Source: CALCKU01 sp964654665 (GTDB taxonomy: Bacteria > Pseudomonadota > Alphaproteobacteria > Caulobacterales > Maricaulaceae). Taken from it: 64,000 nucleotides of DNA. Location: positions 62,001 through 126,000 of the forward strand of contig CAZZKV010000003.1 of assembly GCA_964654665.1 (NCBI GenBank). Direction: 5' to 3'. Positions 35,860 through 44,441 of the stretch are shown here, one piece after another. The notes beneath the pieces are model-generated. The model was not told the origin of the DNA, did no database searches, and worked only from the letters and a program-made list of their open reading frames with translations. The translations under genes and the position numbers were made by a program. How positions within the stretch are numbered: the stretch's first letter is position 1; each line of letters begins with the position of its first letter.

Positions 35860-36011
35860 TCAACACGCCTCTAAAAGTACTTAACGTCCGAACAGGCCAT
35901 AAATGCGCGGGGACACAGGCGGCATAGACGTTGGCTAGGCGGTTATAGTTTCGGTTGTAAAGGGGCGGTTGTTTTGTGCTGGCGTGTGGTTACAGGCCCG
36001 CCAATTTGGCC

Positions 36012-36038
36012 AGAGCTATCAGAGCTATCAGAGCTATC
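36012..36038. repeat. Three tandem copies of a 9-bp unit at the histidine kinase 3' end
   Basis: Three exact tandem copies of AGAGCTATC (plus strand) overlap the last codons and stop of the hybrid histidine kinase gene. On the minus strand each unit contains TAG, so several in-frame and out-of-frame stops follow each other. It is a slippage-prone microsatellite. Confidence 0.9.
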
Positions 36039-38895
36039 CAGTATTTTCCAAGGCGGTACTTTTGTTTTCCAAAGCGGGACTTGCGGTTATCTGCGGTTTA
36101 CGGCTTAGACGTTCGCGGCGGCGCATGACAAACCGGAGCGCGGAGAACAGATCAACAGCCATAATGGGCTTGGTTAGGAAAATATCAGCCCCGGCGGCCA
36201 TACAGGCGGCATTCGTCTCTGATTCCAGATCTGCTGTTAGCGCTATAATGGGGATGTTTTTATGCAGTCCTGTGCCATTACGAATGGCGTGTGTGGCTTC
36301 GATACCGTTCATCACGGGCATACGGACATCCATGAGTATAACATCAAAGGGCTGGACATCGAGTATGGCCAGTGCTTGCGCCCCATCTTCAACACATGCA
36401 ATTTCACAGCCTTCGGGTTCCAGAAAGACCTTGACCACATTCTGGTTGGAAATAATGTCATCAACAATCAAAACTTTGAGGCCGCGCAACGGATCTTGAG
36501 CTGTGTTAAAACGGGCTTGTACCGTGTGGACATCACCCGTTTGAGGGGACGGGCGTCTTGTATTTCCGCGAAGCCGCGGCGTGATGGATGTGTTGACAGG
36601 CAGGGAGACTGTATTTGTGTCTGCGTCATAAGCAATTTCTGTGTCAGATGTGAGCGAGGCTGTCGGGCGTGCTGGATAGGACATGGGTTTGGGACTGGAT
36701 GCGGGTTCGGCTTTATCCTCTGGTATTTCAATATCGACTATAGCCGGTTTCGACAGGCTTATATCAGCATGTTTAAAGGCTCCTTGCAGGGTGAGAACAA
36801 ATTCAGACCCGCGCCCGACCCGCGATGTTAGGTTAACATTACCTTTCATCATATTGGCTAGACTTTGCGTGATTGCCAGCCCCAGCCCTGAGCCGCCATA
36901 TTTACGGGTCATAGAACTATCCGCTTGTACAAAAGGTTTAAACAGGCGCTTTTGAACCGCCTCGCGTATGCCAATTCCTGTATCTGCGACAACAGCCGTC
37001 AATGTGATTTCATTATCTGTATCGGACGGCATGGCCGTTAAATGGACATGAATGCGGCCCTTTTCCGTGAATTTTGCTGCATTGGAAATAAGATTACCCA
37101 GACATTGGCGTAGCCGTAGCGGGTCCGCAAAGAACAGGGCGGGGACGCTGTCATCGACATAGGTTGTAAAGATAATATCGTTTTTCTCGATTGTCGGGCG
37201 CCATAGACCATCTAGACTTTGGACAATCTTCCGAATATCTGTCATTTCAGCATGTAAGGTTAATTCGCCGGCCTCGATACGCGACATGTCCAATATGCCC
37301 TCGACCAGTGTGAGTAAGTCATGTCCTGAATCTAAAATTATACGGGATTTATTGCGCAAGTCTTTTGACGGGGCTGTCATCTCCAAGAGATCGGCAATCC
37401 CGATAATTCCGTTCAGCGGTGTACGTAATTCATGGGACATAATCGCAAGAAATTCGGATTTGGCTTTATCAGCGGCGAGCGCTTTGGTGGCGGCCACATC
37501 CAATTCGGCGCTAATGTGGTTCCGGTAACGGGCAAATAAAACCGCACTGATAGCCGCCAGAGCCATGGCCGTTGACAATAAGAGAAGCAGCCGCGAGACT
37601 TGTTTTTGTTTTTCAATTTCGGCCTGTTTTAACTTATTTTCACGGATCAGGGCTTTTTTGCGTTCGTCCTGACGTTCTTTTGTGTTTTCCAGTGCGGCAA
37701 TCATGCGGGCGGAACTGGCATTATTGGCGTCTAATAAACCTTGAATACGTTTATCCATCCGCTGGTTCATCAGGCCTTGACCCAGACGGTTATTCCCCCG
37801 GCCAAAAGCGATCAGGGCGCGGGCATAGAGTAAATCACTTTGCAAGGTCAGGGAGATATTATCACTATCTCCATATTGACGGTTGAACCGGGCCAGCAAA
37901 CCTTCGGCTTGGTCAATGTAGCCAATGCCAGCCAAAGCGATGGTTTTGCGCATTGTCAGGGATTGATTAATTCCCTCAATTTTAACCTTATCCAATCCGC
38001 TATTGGCCGCTTTTAGCGCGGATTGGTAATCCTGCACCTGTATATAGGCTTGGGCCAATCGTGTTTCGGTCAGGCCGGGAGTGCCGGAATTTTGTGATTG
38101 TTCAATGGTTTGCACGGTTTCGGCCAGATAGAGGGCCGTCTCATGATCCCGCCAATGGGAAAAAGAGAAAATCAGATTATTAATCAAGGTCACACCGTCA
38201 ACAGGTTGTTTGGCGGTAATTTGTTTTGCGATCAGTTTTTGTGTGTTTTTCAGTGCTAGTTCCGGATTATGCAGCCGGTTATATAGATAGGCAATATGAT
38301 CGGTTAGCAAGATATCGGCTGCGGTTTTATCAGGCGAAATTTCAATGGGCAGTAAGGCTACGGCTTTATTGGCATGTTGTAGGGCCTGCTCCAATTGATT
38401 ATTATAGCTGTTTAATAGGGCCAGCAGATAATGGGCATGGACGGTGATAAACCAGTCGTCATTATGCGTATATGGGGTAATGATGGCTTCAAGCGCTGCG
38501 AGGTTTTTATCGGGCGCTTTTTTATCAAACAAAGGAATTATCTCTGCCATGAGATGGGCAAGAATAACATCGCGTTCGACAGATTGCCGAGTGGCAATTG
38601 TGTTATATTGATCAGCAATGATATTGAGGTCTGCTGTATTAGCATTTTCAAAACTTAGGAAGAGGCAGCGCCGCGCAATATTAATATTATTGCCGATAGT
38701 GTCTAGCAAACATTCATTATTGGTTGATAGGGTGTTATCAACAATTAACTTATCGGACTTGATTTTATCAGCAAGAGCTTTTGCAGATATACTAACATCA
38801 GGCGGCATTTCGGCATAGGCGATTACGCTCTCGCCAAAAAAGAGAGATATCCCGCTAATACTCGACAGGAGTATGGTTTTTATTGTTCTGATCAT
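36034..38895 (-). CDS. Hybrid histidine kinase with periplasmic TPR sensor
   Basis: 953 residues. A signal peptide (LLSSISGISLFFGESVIAYA) leads to about 400 residues of tetratricopeptide-like helices in the periplasm, then one membrane helix near 436-456 (LLLLLSTAMALAAISAVLFA). HisKA follows with phospho-acceptor His near 485 (IMSHELRTPLNG), then the HATPase domain with LGNLISNAAKFTEKG, DTGIGI and KYGGSGLGLAITQSL, a roughly 100-residue low-complexity linker, and a receiver domain with Asp near 853 (DVILMDVRMPVMNG) and the conserved Lys in FLTKP. Output must pass by phosphorelay to an unlinked partner. The tail repeats ALEN twice beside the tandem-repeat DNA. Stimulus unknown. Confidence 0.92.
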   Translation of the reverse strand: MIRTIKTILLSSISGISLFFGESVIAYAEMPPDVSISAKALADKIKSDKLIVDNTLSTNNECLLDTIGNNINIARRCLFLSFENANTADLNIIADQYNTIATRQSVERDVILAHLMAEIIPLFDKKAPDKNLAALEAIITPYTHNDDWFITVHAHYLLALLNSYNNQLEQALQHANKAVALLPIEISPDKTAADILLTDHIAYLYNRLHNPELALKNTQKLIAKQITAKQPVDGVTLINNLIFSFSHWRDHETALYLAETVQTIEQSQNSGTPGLTETRLAQAYIQVQDYQSALKAANSGLDKVKIEGINQSLTMRKTIALAGIGYIDQAEGLLARFNRQYGDSDNISLTLQSDLLYARALIAFGRGNNRLGQGLMNQRMDKRIQGLLDANNASSARMIAALENTKERQDERKKALIRENKLKQAEIEKQKQVSRLLLLLSTAMALAAISAVLFARYRNHISAELDVAATKALAADKAKSEFLAIMSHELRTPLNGIIGIADLLEMTAPSKDLRNKSRIILDSGHDLLTLVEGILDMSRIEAGELTLHAEMTDIRKIVQSLDGLWRPTIEKNDIIFTTYVDDSVPALFFADPLRLRQCLGNLISNAAKFTEKGRIHVHLTAMPSDTDNEITLTAVVADTGIGIREAVQKRLFKPFVQADSSMTRKYGGSGLGLAITQSLANMMKGNVNLTSRVGRGSEFVLTLQGAFKHADISLSKPAIVDIEIPEDKAEPASSPKPMSYPARPTASLTSDTEIAYDADTNTVSLPVNTSITPRLRGNTRRPSPQTGDVHTVQARFNTAQDPLRGLKVLIVDDIISNQNVVKVFLEPEGCEIACVEDGAQALAILDVQPFDVILMDVRMPVMNGIEATHAIRNGTGLHKNIPIIALTADLESETNAACMAAGADIFLTKPIMAVDLFSALRFVMRRRERLSRKPQITASPALENKSTALENTG

Positions 38896-38958
38896 GTCTG
38901 ATCCCGTCTTTGGGACAGCATAGGCCGGATAGTCTTAATAAGGGGTAAGTTTTGTCAT

Positions 38959-38981
38959 AAAAAAACCCGCAGAACTGCGGG
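38959..38981 (-). terminator. Terminator after the 22-codon double-glycine peptide gene
   Basis: On the minus strand CCCGCAG-TT-CTGCGGG, a seven-base GC-rich stem with a tiny loop, is followed by seven T residues. It lies about 25 bases after the stop codon of the small peptide gene and supports a discrete short transcript. Confidence 0.92.
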
Positions 38982-39005
38982 CGCCCACACGACTATTGGT
39001 TTGTC

Positions 39006-39074
39006 TTAATAGTCAATGATGATGGGTCCACCACCAGCAACAACTTCGACTTCTTCAAGAGTAAGTTCACGCAT
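39006..39074 (-). CDS. 22-residue double-glycine leader peptide, candidate exported mini-peptide
   Basis: A 22-codon frame with ATG at 39074, preceded at seven bases by AGGAG. The leader is MRELTLEEVEVVAGG, with Leu at -12, Val at -7, Val at -4 and Gly-Gly at -2/-1 relative to the cut, exactly the pattern read by C39 peptidases. The predicted core is only GPIIIDY. A TATAAT lies at 39104-39109 and a strong terminator follows. The C39-peptidase ABC exporter ends 127 bases upstream on the same strand, so export and cleavage by it are very plausible. Seven residues is far shorter than a usual class II bacteriocin or microcin, so a signalling or RiPP-like role is possible, though no modification enzyme is nearby. 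It is too short for standard gene finding. Confidence 0.8.
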   Translation of the reverse strand: MRELTLEEVEVVAGGGPIIIDY

Positions 39075-39103
39075 AATAAACTCCTAATGATCATGGTTAC
39101 AAA

Positions 39104-39109
39104 ATTATA
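39104..39109 (-). promoter_or_regulatory. -10 element of the mini-peptide gene
   Basis: A perfect TATAAT on the minus strand, 30 bases upstream of the small gene's ATG, would give a leader of roughly 20 bases containing the AGGAG. No convincing -35 hexamer is seen at 16-18 bases (the sequence there is TCCCGC), so an activator or an alternative sigma contact may be needed. Confidence 0.5.
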
Positions 39110-39201
39110 ACCACACCACAATCAATGCGGGAAACAGGCCAAGGTCAACAAAGATTTTCAGTTTTCACAAATATTTAAAGAAAATCCTGCATTTTGCATC
39201 T

Positions 39202-41280
39202 TTAAAGCGTAAATAATTGATTTGCAGCTTTTATAAAGGCGGGTCGATGCGCCACTATAACGCGTGTTATATCCAATTGTGCAATCACAGATACAATCTC
39301 TTTTTCAGTTTCGCTATCCAGATTGGCGGTCCCTTCGTCCAAAAATAAGACAGATGGGCTGTGGTAAAGCGCGCGGGCCAGCAGCACGCGCTGCTTTTGG
39401 CCGCCTGATAAAATCGAGCCCATATCACCGACCATAGAGAGGTAATTCATCGGTATGGTTTTGATTTCTTCATGAATATGCGCCGCTTGTGCTGCCCTAT
39501 AGACTTTTTGCATATCCATTTCAGGATCAAAGAAGCTGATATTATCAGCAATTGTTCCCGATAGTAGCCGGTCATCCTGCATGACGACGCCAATATGCTG
39601 TCGCCATTGGGCCAAGGGAATATCGGCCAAATTCTGCCCATCGATTAAAATACGTCCTTTGCTGGGGCGATAGAGGCCAAGGATTAATTTAAGCAGTGTT
39701 GTTTTCCCGCCCCCCGATAGACCTGTCAGACAGCTCATCGATCCGGCCGTGATATCCATTGACACATTTTCCAGCACCCAAGGGTCATTGTCTGAATAGC
39801 GGAACCAGAGATTTTCAATGGTGATATGGCCCTTAAAGTCCCATGCGCGGGTCTGGCCTTTGTTTTCAATGGGTTCGGGATGGGTAAAAATAATATCGGA
39901 GAGGCGGTCCAGATGCAGGCTTAATAACCGAAACTCTATTCCCTTTTGCATCACCTGCACCATACTATCGGTAAAGTGTTGGCGATAAGCAAGAAAGGCA
40001 ACCAGCATACCCAGAGAAAAGCCTTCGGATGTTCCGTTCTGCGGGATCATCATGTTTGCAGCCAGATAGACAACAAGGACAATTTGCAAACCGGTCAACA
40101 GGGTTTCGGCAAATTTCTGCCCGATAACATATTTGCCATAATCAACATTGGCATTGATGAAATCGGTATAAAGATTGCGCCAAGCGGCTTCGCGCTGGGT
40201 TTCGCGGCCAAAGAGTTTGACGGATGTACTGGCACGGATTGATTCAATCACATGGCTATTTTCCAGCGCCTTGGCATAGATCGCTTCTTCTTGGGTGCGG
40301 CGCATATGCGGATAAATTAGAACTGTGGCTATCATTAATAAGATAACCGAAAGCAGCACAACACTGCCCAGTAGCGGTGAGTAGATAAACATCACAGCCA
40401 GCATAAGCAGGGCCATTAATCCGTCGATAAGCACCGCGACTACCGATTGGGTCAGGGCCTCTTGTATCGGCGTTGTGCTGCCCATACGCGATATTAAATC
40501 GCCAATATGGCGTTTTTCAAAATAACTAACAGGTAAGCGGATCAAATGGCGAAAGACATTACCGATCATTTGTTGGCTCATTTGATTGCCGAAAATCAGA
40601 ATAGCCCAGCTACGTGTGGCCTCGGTTGCGGCGCGTAGAACCGCAAGGGCGGCAAACCCCAGCGCCGCGGTTGTGAGTAAGTGATAATCACCACGCGGTA
40701 AAACCCCGTCGACAATAATTTGCAAGTAAAACGGCATCACTAAAACCATAATTTGCAAGGCGATGGAAAGAATCAGAGTTTGAAACAATGCCCGTTTGAG
40801 CCCGCTAAGCCGGCTCCAGAGCAGTTTGATATGCGGGGTTAACCGAGCGTCAACGGGATTAAACTCTGCGGGTCGGCTTATCTCAAGGGCGACGCCGGTA
40901 AAATGGCGGGATAACCGGGATATCGGCATAACCTGCAAGCCAATGCCGGGATCGATAATATGGGCTTTGCCGCGGCTGATTTTTTTCAAGACAACAAAAT
41001 GGTTCATATCCCAGTGCAAAACTGCGGGTAATTGCAATTCGCTCATATGGTCAAGGTCCAGCCGCAATGGACGGGTAGAGAGTCCCAAATCTCCCGCAAC
41101 CCCCATAATGGATTTCAGCGTGGCGCCTTTGAGCGAGACAAGATGGCGCTTGCGCAGAATATTCAGATCGATTTTATGGCCGTGATAATTGGCAATCATG
41201 GCTATACAGGCCAATCCGCATTCGGTGGCCTCGGTCTGTAAGATCACAGGAAGCCGTTTATTGCGCCCCCCTATAGCCAC
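39202..41280 (-). CDS. Peptidase-containing ABC exporter (C39 domain, CvaB/LagD-like)
   Basis: 692 residues from GTG 41280, which overlaps the TAG stop of the upstream stub (TAGTG); a TTG at 41313 is possible but adds unrelated residues. The C39 peptidase domain (about 10-140) keeps all active-site residues: Gln15, Cys21 in TECGLAC, His94 in WDMNHFVVL and Asp110 in HIIDP. The ABC membrane domain spans about 155-430, with the conserved YFEKRHIGDLISRMGS. The ATPase has Walker A GLSGGGKTT near 520, signature LSGGQKQR near 625 and Walker B VLFLDEGTANLD near 645. The family removes double-glycine leaders and exports the core peptide. A likely substrate gene lies just downstream. Confidence 0.95.
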   Translation of the reverse strand: MAIGGRNKRLPVILQTEATECGLACIAMIANYHGHKIDLNILRKRHLVSLKGATLKSIMGVAGDLGLSTRPLRLDLDHMSELQLPAVLHWDMNHFVVLKKISRGKAHIIDPGIGLQVMPISRLSRHFTGVALEISRPAEFNPVDARLTPHIKLLWSRLSGLKRALFQTLILSIALQIMVLVMPFYLQIIVDGVLPRGDYHLLTTAALGFAALAVLRAATEATRSWAILIFGNQMSQQMIGNVFRHLIRLPVSYFEKRHIGDLISRMGSTTPIQEALTQSVVAVLIDGLMALLMLAVMFIYSPLLGSVVLLSVILLMIATVLIYPHMRRTQEEAIYAKALENSHVIESIRASTSVKLFGRETQREAAWRNLYTDFINANVDYGKYVIGQKFAETLLTGLQIVLVVYLAANMMIPQNGTSEGFSLGMLVAFLAYRQHFTDSMVQVMQKGIEFRLLSLHLDRLSDIIFTHPEPIENKGQTRAWDFKGHITIENLWFRYSDNDPWVLENVSMDITAGSMSCLTGLSGGGKTTLLKLILGLYRPSKGRILIDGQNLADIPLAQWRQHIGVVMQDDRLLSGTIADNISFFDPEMDMQKVYRAAQAAHIHEEIKTIPMNYLSMVGDMGSILSGGQKQRVLLARALYHSPSVLFLDEGTANLDSETEKEIVSVIAQLDITRVIVAHRPAFIKAANQLFTL

Positions 41281-41486
41281 TAGGTTTGACCGCCTGACAC
41301 CAGCCAATGCCAAAGAGCTTGGCCATTAATATTGAGGCCAAAAAGGCCCCAGAGCACAAAGGCAGACAGGCTTAGGATAATAAGCGTAATCCACCAGAGC
41401 GGCGGGGGGCTGCGCAGGACAATATCGCCATAAAGGCTACGGTTACGGTGACGTAGGGCTTCGGTACGGTAGAGATCTTGGGTCAT
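41280..41486 (-). CDS. 68-residue stub of a CvaA/HlyD-like membrane fusion protein
   Basis: The protein begins LYRTEALRHRNRSLYGDIVL, which closely resembles the cytoplasmic start of CvaA-type adaptors (F-R-x-E-A-L, then G-x-V-x-L-x-x-P), and continues with one membrane helix (about 30-50: WWITLIILSLSAFVLWGLFG). It stops after only about 18 further residues, so the periplasmic hairpin, lipoyl and barrel domains of a roughly 400-residue adaptor are absent. The stop TAG overlaps the exporter's GTG start. Either an internal deletion left a coupled remnant, or it is a kept mini-adaptor that helps the exporter. No remaining adaptor sequence is found between the two genes. Confidence 0.75.
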   Translation of the reverse strand: MTQDLYRTEALRHRNRSLYGDIVLRSPPPLWWITLIILSLSAFVLWGLFGLNINGQALWHWLVSGGQT

Positions 41487-41535
41487 TTTGGAATCATGGA
41501 CCTTAGCTTGTATCTCTGGCCTGATGGCCGGTGTT

Positions 41536-41943
41536 TTAATTCAGGATGCGCGGCTCATAGGGGCTATCAAGGCTGAAGATCGGAATATCGACTTCGAAAC
41601 GCTCGCCATCGGGCGATTCCATATAATAATTACCGAGCATAACGCCGGATGGTGCCGTTAAGGGTGCGCCGGAGGTATAGCGAAAGGTCTCACCGGGGCG
41701 AACCACCGGCTTTTCGCCGACAACGCCCGCGCCACGTACTTCCTGGACTTGTCCGCGGCTATCCGCGATTTTCCAGAACCGTTCCATAACTTGCAAGTCC
41801 TGTGCGCCCTGATTTTCAATTTCAACCGTATAGGCCCAGATAAATTGATCATCATCGGGGGAGGATTGTTCAGCCAGATAATCCGGTTCAACACGGACAA
41901 TAACGTCGCCTGTGCGTTGTTCATAAGTCTGGATATGTCGCAT
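41536..41943 (-). CDS. apaG: ApaG-domain protein
   Basis: 135 residues, the usual size of free-standing ApaG. The family pattern is clear: VIVRVEPDYLAEQSSPDDDQ, FIWAYTVEIENQGAQ, then LMERFWKI-type strand, and GEKPVVRPGETFRYTSGAPL followed by GVMLGNYYM. It folds as a fibronectin-III/Ig-like domain; ApaG is linked genetically to cobalt/magnesium tolerance and diadenosine tetraphosphate metabolism, but its biochemical role is unsettled. It lies 49 bases upstream of the exporter stub on the same strand and faces away from the dCTP deaminase gene. Confidence 0.93.
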   Translation of the reverse strand: MRHIQTYEQRTGDVIVRVEPDYLAEQSSPDDDQFIWAYTVEIENQGAQDLQVMERFWKIADSRGQVQEVRGAGVVGEKPVVRPGETFRYTSGAPLTAPSGVMLGNYYMESPDGERFEVDIPIFSLDSPYEPRILN

Positions 41944-42132
41944 GCCATCTCTCCATTGCCCAAAGGGCTTCGCATATAGGATACGATTTTTAATAGCCGT
42001 TTGATCCCAAATACGCTCTCTGGAGCTAGCATCCTAGGATTGGCGGCAAAGCGCAAGCCTTTTAAACCGAGATAACGATAAAATATCAGTTCATTCTTGC
42101 TATAGGCGAGGGCCGTGGTAATCCGGCAGGCT

Positions 42133-43164
42133 ATGAACATGGAAAAACAGTCCCAAACCAGCCTCGGTATTCTGCCCGAGCACCATATTACGGCCTTGAT
42201 TGAAACTAAGGCTATTATCGGTGATAACGTTATTGAGGCGGGGCAAATACAGCCTGCTAGCCTTGATCTGCGTTTGGGGATGACGGCGTACCGGTTGCGC
42301 GCCAGTTTTCTGCCCGGCCATGGGCGTAATATTGATGCAATGTTGGCCTCTGATCTGGTTATGCATGAGATGGACCTGCGCGGCGGGGCTGTTTTGGAAA
42401 CAGGTTGCGTCTATCTGGTACCCTTGCAGGAAAGTCTGGCCTTGCCGCCCGATCTCTCGGCAGCCGCCAATCCGAAAAGCTCTACCGGGCGGCTTGATGT
42501 TTTTACTCGCGTTATTGGGAATAGCTCCGAAGCCTTTGATGCGATCGGGTCGGGTTATCATGGTCCGCTTTATGTCGAGATTGCCCCGCGCACATTCAGC
42601 ATTCTTGCGCGAACGGGGGACAGGCTTGTGCAATTACGTATTCGCCGCGGCGCGCATAATCCTGTGGAAACGCAAACGGTGAGTATTGATCTGAAAGGAG
42701 AGGGTGTCATTGGGTATCGGGCCAAACGCCATGCCGGGCTTGTTGATATTTCGCGCGTGGCGGCCCATGCCGCGCAGGATTATTGGGAACCGCTGCGGGC
42801 CAAAAATGAAACGCTTGTGCTGGATCCAGACGAATTTTATATTCTGGCCTCGAAAGAATCCGTTGCCATTCCGCGGGGCCAAGCTGCGGAAATGGCTCCG
42901 ATTGCTCCTGAAATTGGGGAATTTCGAGCGCATTACGCCGGATTTTTTGATCCGGGGTTTGGCGTAGCCGAAGCGGGCGGGTCTGGTGCACGTGCTGTGC
43001 TGGAAGTACGTGGGCGCGATGTTCCATTTATCCTGCGCGATGGTCAAGCCGTTGCTAAATTAGTGTTCGAAGCGATGAGCGCCCAGCCTAAAACCCTCTA
43101 TGGCCAAGGCGGGTCTCATTACCAAGCCCAAGGCTTGCGCCTGTCCAAACATTTTAAGGGTTAA
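42133..43164 (+). CDS. dcd: 2'-deoxycytidine 5'-triphosphate deaminase, long alphaproteobacterial form
   Basis: 343 residues from ATG 42133 after GGCAGG; a GTG at 42115 would add six residues. dCTP deaminase supplies dUTP for thymidylate synthesis. The first trimerisation and nucleotide domain has GQIQPASLDLRLG and LPPDLSAAANPKSSTGRLDV, the family motif including the conserved Ser-Ser-x-Gly-Arg. A second half (about 175-343) repeats the dUTPase-like fold with ESVAIPRGQAAEMAPI and FRAHYAGFFDPGFG. This tandem form is roughly twice the length of E. coli Dcd. The stop overlaps the convergent TetR gene's stop by four bases. Confidence 0.92.
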   Translation: MNMEKQSQTSLGILPEHHITALIETKAIIGDNVIEAGQIQPASLDLRLGMTAYRLRASFLPGHGRNIDAMLASDLVMHEMDLRGGAVLETGCVYLVPLQESLALPPDLSAAANPKSSTGRLDVFTRVIGNSSEAFDAIGSGYHGPLYVEIAPRTFSILARTGDRLVQLRIRRGAHNPVETQTVSIDLKGEGVIGYRAKRHAGLVDISRVAAHAAQDYWEPLRAKNETLVLDPDEFYILASKESVAIPRGQAAEMAPIAPEIGEFRAHYAGFFDPGFGVAEAGGSGARAVLEVRGRDVPFILRDGQAVAKLVFEAMSAQPKTLYGQGGSHYQAQGLRLSKHFKG

Positions 43165-43691
43165 ACGCCTACCCTCTTGGCTGCGGCTTCGAAAATAGAG
43201 GCATCATCCAGTGTCAGTGCCATCATCAAAGCCCCTTCTAGCGCAGCGATACCCGCTTTAGCCCGCTCAGCGGGATTGGGAATATCTTGGGCTTTATAGG
43301 CCGCGCTCAACCATTTAATATTCGCGTTGAAAAATGCATTCACTTCTTGAACTACGGTTTTGGGCAAACCCGGGGCTTCGGCACCCAATACAGCGCAAAG
43401 GCAAATAAGCTGTTGATCCTGCAAGGCGCGGCGGTGCAGATCGATAAATATATCAATATGGGCGCGCGGATCATCCGTGTTGGCGGTTTCAGCCGCCAAT
43501 GATGCCTGAAAATTGGCAGCATAACGTGCAACAAGTGCGATGCCCAAATCCGACTTTTTGGGAAAGTGATAATGCAGGCTTGCGCTTTTAATCCCGACAT
43601 CCGCGGCAATATCGCGATAGCTCACCGCATTATAGCCCTGTGCGCGCATTCGGTTTTCTGCCGCCTCTAAAATTTGTTCTGCACTACTCAT
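43161..43691 (-). CDS. TetR-family transcriptional regulator
   Basis: 176 residues. The N-terminal helix-turn-helix is clear: ILEAAENRMRAQGYNAVSYR then DIAADVGIKSASLHYHFPKK (about 25-47), followed by a ligand-binding helical domain with LICLCAVLGAEAPGLP, a cysteine pair that could sense electrophiles. It is divergent from the GST-bicupin genes, with a 126-base gap carrying a 20-bp palindrome, so local repression of itself and the GST operon is likely. It is convergent and overlapping by four bases with dcd. Confidence 0.92.
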   Translation of the reverse strand: MSSAEQILEAAENRMRAQGYNAVSYRDIAADVGIKSASLHYHFPKKSDLGIALVARYAANFQASLAAETANTDDPRAHIDIFIDLHRRALQDQQLICLCAVLGAEAPGLPKTVVQEVNAFFNANIKWLSAAYKAQDIPNPAERAKAGIAALEGALMMALTLDDASIFEAAAKRVGV

Positions 43692-43773
43692 TCTGCCTGC
43701 TCATGGGGATGACTACTGTATTTGCTCTGGCAACTCTATGTCTTTTTGGGGTTGAAAACCAGACTATATATGA

Positions 43774-43793
43774 TATCTACCTGCTACTAGATA
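43774..43793. promoter_or_regulatory. Candidate TetR operator palindrome
   Basis: TATCTA-CCTGCTAC-TAGATA is a 6-8-6 inverted repeat 25 bases upstream of the GST start and 83 upstream of the TetR start. An overlapping TACCT...AGGTA pair adds symmetry. Its place in the divergent region just before the GST start codon makes it the best candidate operator. Confidence 0.6.
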
Positions 43794-43817
43794 GGTAAAA
43801 ATACGAGGATATCAACC

Positions 43818-44438
43818 ATGAAAATATATGATGTAGAAGGATTTCCTAATCCTGCCCGTGTGCGCATAGCTCTAGCCGAAAAAGACGCACTTGCAGAGGT
43901 CGAGTTCATTCCTGTGGATGTAATGGGTGGGGAGCACCGCCGCAGCGAATTTCTCGCTAAAAATCCCTTCGCCGGAGTTCCGGTTATGGAATTGCCTTGC
44001 GGCACACATTTGGCAGAATGTACGGCTATTACCGAATATATAGACCATCATTACGGCGAGCCGACATTAACGGGCCGCAATCCTAAAGCCCGCGCGATTA
44101 TTCATATGATGAACCGGCGCGCCGAAGCAGGATTGCTGGATGCTGTCGGGGCTTATTTCCACCATGCCACGCCGGGATTGGGGCCTGATTTGGAAACCGA
44201 TCAAAACCAGGCTTGGGGCGTAGCCCAGAAACATAAAGCCCAATCGACTATGGCGTATCTTGATTCTGTTTTGGCTACTCAAGACTATATAGCCGGAGAT
44301 GAATTTTCAATGGCGGATATCACCGCTTTTGCCGGATTGGCCTTTGCTGATTTTGCTGCGGTTGATATTGATGCGGGGCTTGTTAATCTGGTAGCTTGGC
44401 GCGCGCGTTGTGCGGCGCGTGATAGCTGCAAAGGATAG
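43818..44438 (+). CDS. Glutathione S-transferase
   Basis: 206 residues. The thioredoxin-like N-terminal domain (about 1-80) shows FPNPARVRIALAEK in place of the usual first-helix catalytic region, then NPFAGVPVMEL with the cis-Pro and the Glu-Cys pair AECTAITEYID that binds the glutathione gamma-glutamyl group. The C-terminal helical domain has YIAGDEFSMADITAFAGLAF, the N-capping box. It conjugates or reduces electrophiles with glutathione. The gene is followed after three bases by a bicupin gene and is divergent from a TetR gene, suggesting an inducible detoxification unit. Confidence 0.92.
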   Translation: MKIYDVEGFPNPARVRIALAEKDALAEVEFIPVDVMGGEHRRSEFLAKNPFAGVPVMELPCGTHLAECTAITEYIDHHYGEPTLTGRNPKARAIIHMMNRRAEAGLLDAVGAYFHHATPGLGPDLETDQNQAWGVAQKHKAQSTMAYLDSVLATQDYIAGDEFSMADITAFAGLAFADFAAVDIDAGLVNLVAWRARCAARDSCKG

Positions 44439-44441
44439 GCC

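Noticed and set aside
35969..36499. 176-codon plus-strand frame
   Set aside because: It is a shadow of the receiver domain of the histidine kinase, and its Ser-Tyr-Gln repeats come from the 9-bp tandem repeat.
42100..42633. 177-codon minus-strand frame
   Set aside because: Antisense to the dCTP deaminase gene, with no family-like motif.
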